Origin: Burkholderiaceae bacterium
GTDB lineage: Bacteria > Pseudomonadota > Gammaproteobacteria > Burkholderiales > Burkholderiaceae_D
Assembly (NCBI GenBank): GCA_004298905.1
Contig: SCTK01000005.1
Location: forward strand, 124,001 to 188,000
Direction: 5' to 3'
DNA length: 64,000 nucleotides
The notes under the pieces were generated by a model. It saw nothing but the letters and a program-made list of their open reading frames with translations, had not been told where the DNA came from and searched no databases. Positions 10,085 to 17,172 of this stretch are shown here, piece after piece (the stretch's first letter is position 1; the number at the start of each line of letters is the position of its first letter). Both the position numbers and the translations under genes were made by a program.

Positions 10085-11077
10085 TTATTTGCGCTTGCGT
10101 TGATATTTGTCGACCGCACTGTTGTGTTCATCCAGTGTCGCAGAAAAAAAGCTGCTGCCATCGCCACGGCCAACAAAAAACAAATCGTCGGTCTGTGCCG
10201 GGTGCAAGGTTGCATTCAGCGCCGCCGTGCCCGGCAGAGAAATCGGGGTCGGCGGCAGGCCCGCGCGCGTATAGGTATTGTAGGGATTGTCGGTGAGTAG
10301 ATCGCGCTTGCGTAGATTGCCGTCAAATTTCTGGCCCAACCCATAAATGACGGTGGGGTCGGTCTGCAGCATCATGCCTTTGCGCAGACGGTTGATGAAC
10401 ACAGCGGCTATGCGTGCACGATCACCCGCCACGCCTGTTTCCTTTTCCACGATCGACGCCAGGATCAAGGCGTCGTAGGCCGACTCCAGCGGCAGATCGG
10501 CGGCGCGGTTTTCCCAGGCTTGCGCCAGCTTTTCCTGCTGTATTTGATAGGCGCGTTTGAGGACGAGTGACGCCTTGCTGTACTTGGCAAAACGATACGT
10601 GTCGGGGAAGAACAAACCTTCCAGATGCGTCTCCGAAGCGCCCACCAGAGTCAACAACTCGGCATCGCTCAATTTCGAAATATCGTCTTCGAGCGCCACA
10701 TTGTCCGCAATCGCCCGTCTGAGCAGATGCACATTCCAGCCCTCGAAAATCGTCAAGGTGTATTCGACAAAATCACCGCGCACCAAACGCATCAGCAGCG
10801 TAGGCAGTTGGATTCCGCTTTCAATCCGATAGCTACCCGCCTTGATCTGCCCGGCCTTGCCGGTCAGTTGGGCATACCAGGCGAATACTCTTGGATGGAT
10901 GGGCACGCCTTCCTGCGCCATCAGTTTGGCAGCGGAACGCGCGGTGCTGCCCGGCGGCAGCGTAAATTCCTTGGCCGGGCCATCCCAGACCATGGGTTGG
11001 CTGATATACAGCCAGGCACCGCCAGCGGCGGCGGCAGCTAAAAACAGGAACCACAAAAATAAACGGCGCATCAACAC
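10085..11077 (-). CDS. mltG: Endolytic murein transglycosylase MltG (YceG)
   Basis: A 330-residue protein with one N-terminal membrane helix (about 5-24) and a periplasmic YceG domain. The catalytic region ASIVEKETG (conserved Glu) is followed by RIAAVFINRLRKGMMLQTDPTVIYGLG and YNTYTRAGLPPTPISLPG, the family signature. MltG cleaves nascent glycan strands and sets their length at the inner membrane. It is the first gene of the minus-strand operon and is divergent from ygfZ; the 64-base gap must carry both promoters. Confidence 0.95.
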   Translation of the reverse strand: MLMRRLFLWFLFLAAAAAGGAWLYISQPMVWDGPAKEFTLPPGSTARSAAKLMAQEGVPIHPRVFAWYAQLTGKAGQIKAGSYRIESGIQLPTLLMRLVRGDFVEYTLTIFEGWNVHLLRRAIADNVALEDDISKLSDAELLTLVGASETHLEGLFFPDTYRFAKYSKASLVLKRAYQIQQEKLAQAWENRAADLPLESAYDALILASIVEKETGVAGDRARIAAVFINRLRKGMMLQTDPTVIYGLGQKFDGNLRKRDLLTDNPYNTYTRAGLPPTPISLPGTAALNATLHPAQTDDLFFVGRGDGSSFFSATLDEHNSAVDKYQRKRK

Positions 11078-11141
11078 AGGCCCTCAAACGAAGGTCTCTA
11101 TAATAACCGCCTCCCTGCCACATTTCAGAAATGCGCCACCG

Positions 11142-12077
11142 ATGAATCCCTTTGCCGCACCCTGCTGGGCCGCCACGCTTTCCGATCTAGGTTTGATGGT
11201 TGCAGACGGCACCGAGGCCATAGACTTCCTGCAAAGCCAGCTCACCAACGACCTCAAAGGCTTGCCTGCCGATCGTGCGCAACTGTCCGGCTATTGCACC
11301 GCCAAGGGCCGCCTGCTCGCCACCTTCCTTGTCTGGAAAAACGGCGACACGGTGCGTTTGCTACTCAACCATGAAATTCAACCCGCCGTGCAGAAACGGC
11401 TGGGCATGTTCATCTTGCGCGCCAAGGTGAAATTGCACGACGCGACCGCAGGCCGGGTTTTCCTCGGCATGGGCGGTGCGGCAGCGCCGGATTTTCTGGC
11501 CAAGATATTCGGCGTTTTGCCGGAGGGCGATTACGGTTTGGTGCACACAGAAATTGGCACACTAATTCGCTTGCCTGCCGTTTCAGGCACGCCGCGCTGG
11601 CTGCTGGATGTCGATCGGGATTTCGTGCAACAACACAGCGCGCAATGGCAAAGCGTCGCGCTGCCGCTGTGGTGGTGGACGCAGATTCAGGCCGGCATTC
11701 CGCAAGTCGTGGCCGCCACACAGGAAAAATTTGTTCCGCAAATGATTAACCTCGACGCCATCGGCGGCGTCAGCTTCAGCAAGGGCTGCTATCCCGGTCA
11801 GGAGATCGTCGCGCGCAGCCACTACCTGGGCAAACTCAAGCGCCGCATGGCGCTGGCCCACGTTGCTGCCGACACGCCGCTACCCGGTACCGATGTCTTT
11901 CACGACGGCCAGCCCTGCGGCGTGATCGTCAACGCCGCACCGCACTTTGCGGGCGGCTGCGATGTGTTAGTTGAATTGCCGCTGGAAATTCAGTCGCCGG
12001 GCCAGGTGCATCTGGGCAGTGCCGATGGCGCACTGCTGGAATTTCTCCCCCTGCCCTACCCGCTGCCCGCCAAATGA
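11142..12077 (+). CDS. ygfZ: YgfZ/GcvT-domain iron-sulfur cluster repair protein
   Basis: 311 residues from ATG 11142 (MNPFAAPCWAATLSDLG). An in-frame extension upstream would run back through mltG on the other strand and is rejected. The folate-binding GcvT-like fold carries the YgfZ signature KGCYPGQEIVARSHYLGK (about 213-230) with the reactive Cys. YgfZ-type proteins support radical-SAM and other Fe-S enzymes such as MiaB. A TATAAT hexamer at 11099-11104 is a candidate -10 box; no good -35 is seen. It overlaps the DUF4936 gene by four bases. Confidence 0.92.
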   Translation: MNPFAAPCWAATLSDLGLMVADGTEAIDFLQSQLTNDLKGLPADRAQLSGYCTAKGRLLATFLVWKNGDTVRLLLNHEIQPAVQKRLGMFILRAKVKLHDATAGRVFLGMGGAAAPDFLAKIFGVLPEGDYGLVHTEIGTLIRLPAVSGTPRWLLDVDRDFVQQHSAQWQSVALPLWWWTQIQAGIPQVVAATQEKFVPQMINLDAIGGVSFSKGCYPGQEIVARSHYLGKLKRRMALAHVAADTPLPGTDVFHDGQPCGVIVNAAPHFAGGCDVLVELPLEIQSPGQVHLGSADGALLEFLPLPYPLPAK

Positions 12078-12361
12078 GTGCGGTGTTCATTTACTACAAG
12101 GCACCCGCGGCACAGGAAGCCGAAGTGCGGCAAGCCGCCACCCGCCTGCTGGCCGCCGTGCATGATGTGACCGGCATTGCGGGCGAACTGCTCAAACGCA
12201 GCGATGCACAACAAGATGGCTTGCACACCTGGATGGAAATCTATCGCCCGGTCGTGCAGCCGGACGAATTTCTGCGTGTGTTGAATGGCACTTCGGCTTG
12301 CACCGCGCTGTGCGCCTTGATCGCCGGGCCGCGCCAGTGCGAACGTTTCACCCCGGTGTAA
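12074..12361 (+). CDS. DUF4936 family protein
   Basis: A 95-residue protein that starts inside the ygfZ stop codon (ATGA). The pattern VFIYYKAP...LHTWMEIY...CERFTPV matches the DUF4936 family, small proteins found almost only in betaproteobacteria and typically right behind ygfZ. It is predicted to be a cytoplasmic alpha/beta protein with a ferredoxin-like fold. The biochemical role is unknown; coupling to ygfZ hints at a link with Fe-S maintenance, but this is inference from position only. Confidence 0.8.
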   Translation: MSAVFIYYKAPAAQEAEVRQAATRLLAAVHDVTGIAGELLKRSDAQQDGLHTWMEIYRPVVQPDEFLRVLNGTSACTALCALIAGPRQCERFTPV

Positions 12362-12400
12362 AACGCTCAAGCTGCGTCAGCGCATCGCCGTAAAAGCAGG

Positions 12401-13771
12401 ATGGATCACCTGACCACCACCGCATCGCTTGTCACCGCCCCCGGCCTGAAATTTTCTCAGTTGATCGGCGCGCTCAGTCATGCGCTCGACATCACCGAAG
12501 GCCAGCCGCCGGGCCACTGCGTGCGCTGTTGCTGGATCGGTATCCACATCGGCCGCGCCATCGGCCTGCCGGAAAAAGAATTGTGGGAGCTGTATTACAC
12601 CCTGCTGCTGAAAGATCTCGGTTGCAGCAGCAACGCCGCGCGCATTTGCGAGCTGTACCTCACCGACGATCTCGATTTCAAACACGACTTCAAACACGTT
12701 GGAAGCAGCCTGCCGCAGGTGCTCGGTTTCGTGCTCAAGCACACGGGACTGAAAGCCGGATTGGCGGAACGCTTTCGCAGCCTGCTCACCATCATGCGCA
12801 ACGGCGAAGAAATCGCCCGCGAACTGATCCAGACTCGTTGCCAGCGCGGCGCCGACATTGCTCGTCAACTGCGCTTCTCCGACGGCGTGGCCGAAGGCAT
12901 CCATAGTCTCGACGAACATTGGGATGGTCATGGCAAACCGGAAGGCTTATGCGGCGCGCAAATTCCCGTCAACGCCCGCATCGCTCTGCTGGCGCAGGTG
13001 ATCGACGTCTTCCACACTGCCGACGGCCCGCACGCCGCGCTCGAAGAAGCGCGCCGCCGCAGCGGCCAATGGTTCGACCCGGAACTGGTGCGCGCCTTTG
13101 AAAACATCGCCCGCGATACCCGCTTCTGGAACACCCTGACCTCGGCAGACATCCAGACCGCCGTGCTGGCACTGGAACCGGCGCAATTTGAAATCACACT
13201 CGACGAGGATTACCTCGACGACATCGCCGCCGCCTTCGGCCAGATCGTCGACACCAAGAGCCCCTACACCAGCGGCCACAGCGCGCGCGTCGCGCTCTAC
13301 ACCGATCTGATCGCCGAAGCGCTGGGCCTGTCGCCCAAACGCCGCCGCTGGCTCAAACGCGGCGCACTGCTGCACGACGTCGGCAAACTCGGCGTCAGCA
13401 ACGCCGTGCTCGACAAACCCGGCAAGCTCGACGCAGAAGAATGGGCCGCCGTGCAACAACACGCCGCCTACACCGAAGCCATCCTGATCCGCATCGACGC
13501 CTTCAGCGAACTCGCACGCATCGCCGGCGCTCACCACGAACGCCTCGACGGCGGCGGCTACCCGCGCGGCCTCAAAGCCGATCAAATCAGCATCGAAACC
13601 CGCATCATCACCACCGCCGACATCTTCGACGCCATCACCGCCGAACGCCCCTACCGCGGCGCCATCCCCATTCCGAAAACGCTGGAAATGATGGCCGAGA
13701 ACGTTGGCACCGCCATCGACCCGGATTGTTTTGAAGCGCTCAAGACAGCGCTGGCGCGCTTGCCCAGTTGA
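12401..13771 (+). CDS. Double HD-GYP-type protein, first domain degenerate
   Basis: A 456-residue soluble protein. The C-terminal half (about 265-455) is a complete HD-GYP domain: H325-D326 (LLHDVGKLG) and HHERLDGGGYP beginning at H378, the c-di-GMP phosphodiesterase signature. The N-terminal half has the same helical plan but is degenerate: at the HD position it reads LLKDLGC (K71-D72), and at the GYP position DEHWDGHGKPEG (about 171-182). So the first copy probably lacks metal-dependent catalysis and may be regulatory. A Cys/His cluster (HCVRCC) lies near residue 40. No membrane or receiver domain is present. The Shine-Dalgarno is unusually close to the ATG, so the start is less certain. 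Confidence 0.85.
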   Translation: MDHLTTTASLVTAPGLKFSQLIGALSHALDITEGQPPGHCVRCCWIGIHIGRAIGLPEKELWELYYTLLLKDLGCSSNAARICELYLTDDLDFKHDFKHVGSSLPQVLGFVLKHTGLKAGLAERFRSLLTIMRNGEEIARELIQTRCQRGADIARQLRFSDGVAEGIHSLDEHWDGHGKPEGLCGAQIPVNARIALLAQVIDVFHTADGPHAALEEARRRSGQWFDPELVRAFENIARDTRFWNTLTSADIQTAVLALEPAQFEITLDEDYLDDIAAAFGQIVDTKSPYTSGHSARVALYTDLIAEALGLSPKRRRWLKRGALLHDVGKLGVSNAVLDKPGKLDAEEWAAVQQHAAYTEAILIRIDAFSELARIAGAHHERLDGGGYPRGLKADQISIETRIITTADIFDAITAERPYRGAIPIPKTLEMMAENVGTAIDPDCFEALKTALARLPS

Positions 13772-13798
13772 TTGACCCCCGGTTTTTTCACAGACCCT

Positions 13799-13830
13799 TT
13801 GACAACTCGATTTATCGTAGCTACGATAAA
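13799..13830 (+). promoter_or_regulatory. brnTA promoter with overlapping palindromic operator
   Basis: TTGACA (13799-13804), a 17-base spacer and TACGAT (13822-13827) form a sigma-70-like promoter. A perfect 20-base palindrome (TTTATCGTAG and its reverse complement, 13811-13830) covers the spacer end and the -10 box. It ends two bases before the brnT ATG. BrnA antitoxins repress their own operon, so this palindrome is the expected BrnA operator. If this -10 is used, the transcript would begin at about the ATG, giving a leaderless brnT message. Confidence 0.7.
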
Positions 13831-13832
13831 GC

Positions 13833-14102
13833 ATGCAAATCGAGTTCGACCCAGCCAAGAATGAGGCCAACCAGACCAAGCACGGTGTATCACTGTCCCT
13901 GGCTGCCGAACTGGATTGGGAAGCCGCGCTGGTGTGGATTGATGGCCGGTTCGATTACCGGGAAACGCGCATGATCGCGCTCGCTCCGAAAACCGGGATG
14001 CTGTACTACGTGGCGTTCGTTGACAGAGGTACAGTACGCAGGATCATCAGCCTGCGTCGTGCCAATCGTCGTGAGGTAAAACACTATGTCGAAAATTTCT
14101 AA
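13833..14102 (+). CDS. brnT: BrnT toxin (type II toxin-antitoxin, RelE-like RNase)
   Basis: An 89-residue protein with the BrnT pattern: EFDPAKNEANQTKHGVSL at the N-terminus, RETRMIALAPKTG, then RRIISLRRANRREVKHY at the C-terminus. BrnT toxins are RelE-fold ribonucleases that stop translation and are neutralised by BrnA. The start ATG follows the palindromic operator by two bases and no Shine-Dalgarno can be placed in front of it. The gene overlaps brnA by 17 bases, the toxin-first order standard for this family. The locus sits between core genes and is a likely acquired module. Confidence 0.92.
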   Translation: MQIEFDPAKNEANQTKHGVSLSLAAELDWEAALVWIDGRFDYRETRMIALAPKTGMLYYVAFVDRGTVRRIISLRRANRREVKHYVENF

Positions 14103-14385
14103 ACGCCCCGCTATTCACATGCCCACAGCAGAGGAAGACAAGGCTATTACAGCCGCGGCCAGGCGCGACCCCGAAGCACAGCCGCTCACGCCCAAGCAGT
14201 TAAAGGCCATGGTGCCCCTGCGAGCATTACGCGGACGGCCGAAATCCGAAAACAAAAAATTGCTCGTGTCCGTGCGCTACAGTCCGGAGGTCGTGGAATA
14301 CTTCAAGTCCACCGGCGAAGGCTGGCAATCGCGCATGGATGGCGTGTTGCGCAAATACGTGGCGCGCCATTCGCGTGGGGCGTGA
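14086..14385 (+). CDS. brnA: BrnA antitoxin
   Basis: A 99-residue protein whose C-terminal half fits the BrnA ribbon-helix-helix type antitoxin: RGRPKSENKKLLVSVRYSPEVVEYFKSTGEGWQSRMDGVLRKYV. The N-terminal part is charged and probably wraps the toxin. BrnA forms a complex with BrnT and represses the operon at an operator; the palindrome at 13811-13830 fits that role. It begins within brnT and is followed after one base by a DUF2442 gene, suggesting a three-gene transcript. Confidence 0.9.
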   Translation: MSKISKRPAIHMPTAEEDKAITAAARRDPEAQPLTPKQLKAMVPLRALRGRPKSENKKLLVSVRYSPEVVEYFKSTGEGWQSRMDGVLRKYVARHSRGA

Positions 14386-14386
14386 A

Positions 14387-14653
14387 ATGGATGTGCTGCC
14401 ACTCAATGTTGAACCACGGGCGCAAGCGGTGCGTTGCACAGATACGGAATTGATTGTCGAGCTCACCGATGGCAGGGTAGTCTCTACACCGCTGGTCTGG
14501 TTTCCCAGGCTCGCCAACGCCAGCCCCGATCAACGCAATCAATTGGGGCATGGGCAAGGGATTCATTGGCCTGCTGTGGATGAAGATATTTCAGTGTTGG
14601 GACTGCTGGCGGGTCATCCTTCAGTTGAATATCGAAAACCGCCTACGGTGTAG
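14387..14653 (+). CDS. DUF2442 family protein behind brnTA
   Basis: 88 residues from ATG 14387, one base after the brnA stop. The pattern MDVLPLNVEPRAQAVRCTDTELIVELTDGRVVSTPLVWFPRLANAS and the following Gly/His-Trp segment (IHWPAVDEDISVLGLL) match DUF2442 proteins. In other genomes these small proteins commonly lie next to DUF4160 or other toxin-antitoxin genes and are suspected antitoxin-like partners. Here its near-zero spacing puts it in the brnTA transcript, although BrnTA normally needs no third protein. The function is unknown. An alternative upstream start inside brnA is unlikely because it would overlap the coding end by 48 bases. Confidence 0.75.
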   Translation: MDVLPLNVEPRAQAVRCTDTELIVELTDGRVVSTPLVWFPRLANASPDQRNQLGHGQGIHWPAVDEDISVLGLLAGHPSVEYRKPPTV

Positions 14654-14700
14654 GTATGCCGGTTAGAATTGCATCGGCCCTGTGCTAGGGCTATATGACA

Positions 14701-14742
14701 TCACTCGATTTTTAAATTCGACTCCGGTTCCCTAAAAACACA
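14701..14742 (+). repeat. 42-bp direct repeat, copy A
   Basis: This copy matches the segment 15095-15136 at 37 of 42 positions and starts TCACTCGATTTTTAAATTCG. It lies 54 bases before the orphan antitoxin start. The two copies enclose only that gene. No transposase is nearby; the origin of the repeat is unknown. Confidence 0.8.
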
Positions 14743-14795
14743 GGCCAGAGACATCAAGACCGCAAAACGTCTTGCCGATGAATGGAGTGAATGAA

Positions 14796-15083
14796 ATGGC
14801 TGAGAAACTGACAACCTACGACCCCGCTGAAGACCTGGCTTCCGATGAGGCAATGGCAACCTTCATGGCGGAAGCGTTCGAGACCAACGATGCGGCATAC
14901 ATTGCGCACGCGCTGGGCGTTGTGGCCCGCGCAAAGGGAATGGCGCAAATTGCCGGAGAAACCGGACTCTCCCGCGAACAGTTGTACCGTTCCTTCAGCG
15001 AGAACGGCAACCCCACTTTGAAAACCACGCTCGCGGTAATGAAGGCGCTGGGCCTCGAGCTCACAGCCAAGGCTCATGTTTGA
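14796..15083 (+). CDS. Orphan HigA-like antitoxin (putative addiction module antidote)
   Basis: 95 residues from ATG 14796, chosen because GGAGTG sits six bases upstream; earlier in-frame TTG and ATG codons lack this. The protein reads TYDPAEDLASDEAMATFMAEAFETND at the N-terminus and then a helix-turn-helix (GMAQIAGETGLSREQLYRSFSENGNPTLKTTLAVMKALGLEL), the pattern of the COG3636 antidote proteins usually encoded just after a RelE/HigB-like toxin. No toxin-like frame is present in the 142 bases upstream, which instead hold repeat copy A. So this is either a solitary antitoxin/regulator or the remnant of a pair. Confidence 0.88.
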   Translation: MAEKLTTYDPAEDLASDEAMATFMAEAFETNDAAYIAHALGVVARAKGMAQIAGETGLSREQLYRSFSENGNPTLKTTLAVMKALGLELTAKAHV

Positions 15084-15094
15084 GAGATCGCAAA

Positions 15095-15136
15095 TCACTC
15101 AATTTTTAAATTCGGCTCCGGTCCCCTACAAACCCA
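15095..15136 (+). repeat. 42-bp direct repeat, copy B
   Basis: The second copy (37/42 identity with 14701-14742) lies 11 bases after the antitoxin stop and 39 bases before the next gene. Differences are single substitutions, with no indels. Copy spacing is 394 bases. Confidence 0.8.
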
Positions 15137-15175
15137 CAGTGTGCGATGTCATATCAACCACGTTAGGACGCTCAC

Positions 15176-15676
15176 ATGTTTCGAAAAACACTCTTCACCG
15201 CAGCATGTACGTTGCCGTTGTTTGCGCATGCCGCGAATTTTACCGGCGCATGGCAGGCGAAGGATCATGTTTGTAAGTTCGCATGTACGACGGAAGATCC
15301 AAATCCCGACTTCGAGATCCGCATTGGGATCATCCTGATTCAACGAGGCTCGCTCATCTGTGGGCTGAGATTCCAAAATACCTTGGCAGACAAGTCAACA
15401 ACGATTCCTTTGCGAGGTCTGCTGAAAGGCACCTATGTAGAACTCGAATCAGGCGAAGCCCTATACAACGACGAACCAGTCTTTCCGTTCGTGGTGGAAA
15501 ATCGGACACGTCTGCTCCGCAAAGGCCACATCCTCGTCGAGGCCTCATCTACGGGAAATCAGTTCGCCAAGTATCAACCGAAGCCCTTTTCGCCCGTTGA
15601 GACTAGGCAGTACGTCGAAGCCAATAACACATACTTCGAAGCATGCTTTGCTTCTAAGTCTGACGCGAAGCCTTGA
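15176..15676 (+). CDS. Unrecognised exported protein
   Basis: 166 residues with a clear signal peptide (about 1-20: MFRKTLFTAACTLPLFAHAA, cleavage after AHA), so a periplasmic or secreted protein. The mature part begins NFTGAWQAKDHVCKFACTTED and contains four cysteines in total, three of them (CKFAC..., LICGL) spaced as possible disulfides. No family is recognised. The opening phrase (F-T-G-A-W) resembles small lipocalin/avidin-like secreted proteins that start with a TG.W motif, but this is only suggestive. It lies in the accessory patch behind the antitoxin and ends at a good terminator. Confidence 0.7.
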   Translation: MFRKTLFTAACTLPLFAHAANFTGAWQAKDHVCKFACTTEDPNPDFEIRIGIILIQRGSLICGLRFQNTLADKSTTIPLRGLLKGTYVELESGEALYNDEPVFPFVVENRTRLLRKGHILVEASSTGNQFAKYQPKPFSPVETRQYVEANNTYFEACFASKSDAKP

Positions 15677-15681
15677 AGCGC

Positions 15682-15720
15682 GGTAGGCTGGAATGTAATC
15701 GCAGCCTACCTTGTTGTTTT
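15682..15720 (+). terminator. Rho-independent terminator after the exported protein
   Basis: A perfect 9-base stem (GGTAGGCTG 15682-15690, CAGCCTACC 15702-15710) with an 11-base loop is followed by TTGTTGTTTT. It overlaps the last codons of the convergent GNAT gene. Confidence 0.75.
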
Positions 15721-16137
15721 CTCCATGCGCACATGCGCAATCCCCGCTTCTTCAAATTCCTCGCCGCTGCGGGTGAAGCCGAAGTGTTCATAGAACGCGG
15801 CGGCGCTGGTTTGGGCGTGCAGGATCAAATGATGCTGGCCGCGCGCGTGGGCTTCGAGCATCAATAGACGCAGGATGGCGCTGCCGATTTTTTGTTGACG
15901 CCATTCTTTCAGCACAGCCATGCGGCCGATGTGGCCGTCGGGGAGCAGGCGTCCCGTCGCTACCGCCTGGTTGCCCATGAAAGCGACGGCGTGCAGGCTG
16001 CGCGCATCCCATTCGTCCCATTCCATGTCCAGCGGTACCTTTTGTTCTTCGACGAAGACGGCGAGGCGGATGGCTTGGGCGTGCGCCTTAAGCGTGTCCC
16101 AAGTGCCGGTTTTCAGTGTGAACGTGGTGTGGCTCAT
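15706..16137 (-). CDS. GNAT family N-acetyltransferase
   Basis: A 143-residue acetyltransferase. The acetyl-CoA-binding motif A is visible as IGRMAVLKEWRQQKIGSAILRLLM, followed by LHAQTSAAAFYEHFGF (motif B). The opening RLAVFVEEQKVPLDMEWDEWD resembles ElaA/YjcF-type GNATs, often annotated as quorum-sensing-like or uncharacterised acetyltransferases. The substrate is unknown. It overlaps the upstream esterase gene by four bases and is therefore its operon partner. Confidence 0.88.
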   Translation of the reverse strand: MSHTTFTLKTGTWDTLKAHAQAIRLAVFVEEQKVPLDMEWDEWDARSLHAVAFMGNQAVATGRLLPDGHIGRMAVLKEWRQQKIGSAILRLLMLEAHARGQHHLILHAQTSAAAFYEHFGFTRSGEEFEEAGIAHVRMEKTTR

Positions 16138-17090
16138 TGCTTCCCTGATTTTTTCTCAAAGGCCTGACGCAACGCCTGGGCGGCATCGGCATGCGCCTGG
16201 CGCGCTGTCTCCAGTGCGCCGCCCATGCTGAAGAAGGCGTGCACCATGCCACGATAATTTTTCAGCGCGACGAGCACTCCGGCATGTTCAAGTTTGTGTG
16301 CGTAGGCGATGCCTTCGTCGATCAGCGGGTCGTATTCAGCCACGGCGATCCACGCGGGCGGCAGTTCGGCATGCGAATTTGCCAGCAGTGGCGCGAAACG
16401 CCAGTCGAGATTGTCGGCCGGGCTGCGCAGGTATTGTTCGAAAAACCAGAGGATGGTGGGGCGTTCGAGCAGGTAACCGTGGGCGTAGTTGTGATGCGAT
16501 GGCGTGTCTTGATACGCATCGGTGCCGGGGTAGATCAAGAGTTGTAGCGCGAGTGGAATCCCGGCGTCGCGCGCCATCAACGCGACCACGGCGGACAGCG
16601 TGCCGCCGGCGCTGTCACCACCGACGGCGATGCGCTGGTCGTCGATGCCGTAGCGATGCGCGTGTTCGCGCGCCCAGGTGAGCGCGGCGAAGGCGTCATC
16701 GACGGCCGTGGGGAATTTGTATTCCGGCGCGAGGCGGTAATCGACCGACAACACCAGGCAATCGGCAGCGTTGGCCAGCATGCGGCACACGGGGTCGTAA
16801 CTGGCGACGCTGCCGACGGTAAAGCCGCCGCCGTGATACCAGATCAGCAAGGGCTGCGGCGCGGCCCAATGGGTTTCGCGCGGGTGGTAAAGGCGCGCGG
16901 GAATGCTGTGCGCGCCGACGGGAATCTGCACTTCGTCGGTATGAAACACCGGCATGGGTTTGAGGTCGAGCGCGGGCGCGCCTTTCTCATGCAGCGCCCG
17001 CGCCGCTTGCGCGCCGATGTCCGGGTATTCCGGCTGGCCGGCGCGTTCGATGGCTTTGAGAATGAAGGCGAGTTGCGGGTCGAGGGGCAT
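16134..17090 (-). CDS. Alpha/beta hydrolase, HSL (lipase/esterase IV) family
   Basis: 318 residues from ATG 17090 (MPLDPQLAFILKAIERAG); a longer reading to 17198 would overlap the divergent selO start and has no family support. The oxyanion-hole motif WYHGGGFTVGS, nucleophile elbow VGGDSAGG and later Asp (YDPLIDEG) and His (GMVHAFFSMGG) residues form a complete catalytic triad. Family members hydrolyse short-chain acyl esters; the natural substrate is unknown. No signal peptide. It is coupled to the GNAT gene by an ATGA overlap. Confidence 0.9.
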   Translation of the reverse strand: MPLDPQLAFILKAIERAGQPEYPDIGAQAARALHEKGAPALDLKPMPVFHTDEVQIPVGAHSIPARLYHPRETHWAAPQPLLIWYHGGGFTVGSVASYDPVCRMLANAADCLVLSVDYRLAPEYKFPTAVDDAFAALTWAREHAHRYGIDDQRIAVGGDSAGGTLSAVVALMARDAGIPLALQLLIYPGTDAYQDTPSHHNYAHGYLLERPTILWFFEQYLRSPADNLDWRFAPLLANSHAELPPAWIAVAEYDPLIDEGIAYAHKLEHAGVLVALKNYRGMVHAFFSMGGALETARQAHADAAQALRQAFEKKSGKQ

Positions 17091-17172
17091 GAGGAATGGA
17101 AAAAGCGGAACGCTGTAATACCGAAGGCGTAAAATCATAGCGTGTTCTGTCGCCCTGGTTTGGAAATCTCCG

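Noticed and set aside
12947-13879. A 310-codon open frame on the minus strand inside the HD-GYP gene
   Set aside because: It is antisense to an intact, motif-complete gene, has a Gly/Val/Glu-biased composition typical of GC-rich shadow frames, and no ribosome site.
15163-15176. GTTAGGAC before the exported ORFan as another integron core site
   Set aside because: The last position does not fit GTTRRRY and no attC-like structure follows the gene, which ends in a normal terminator.
13833-15676. The whole accessory patch as a prophage or genomic island
   Set aside because: No integrase, phage structural gene or tRNA att site is present; the patch is only 2 kb.
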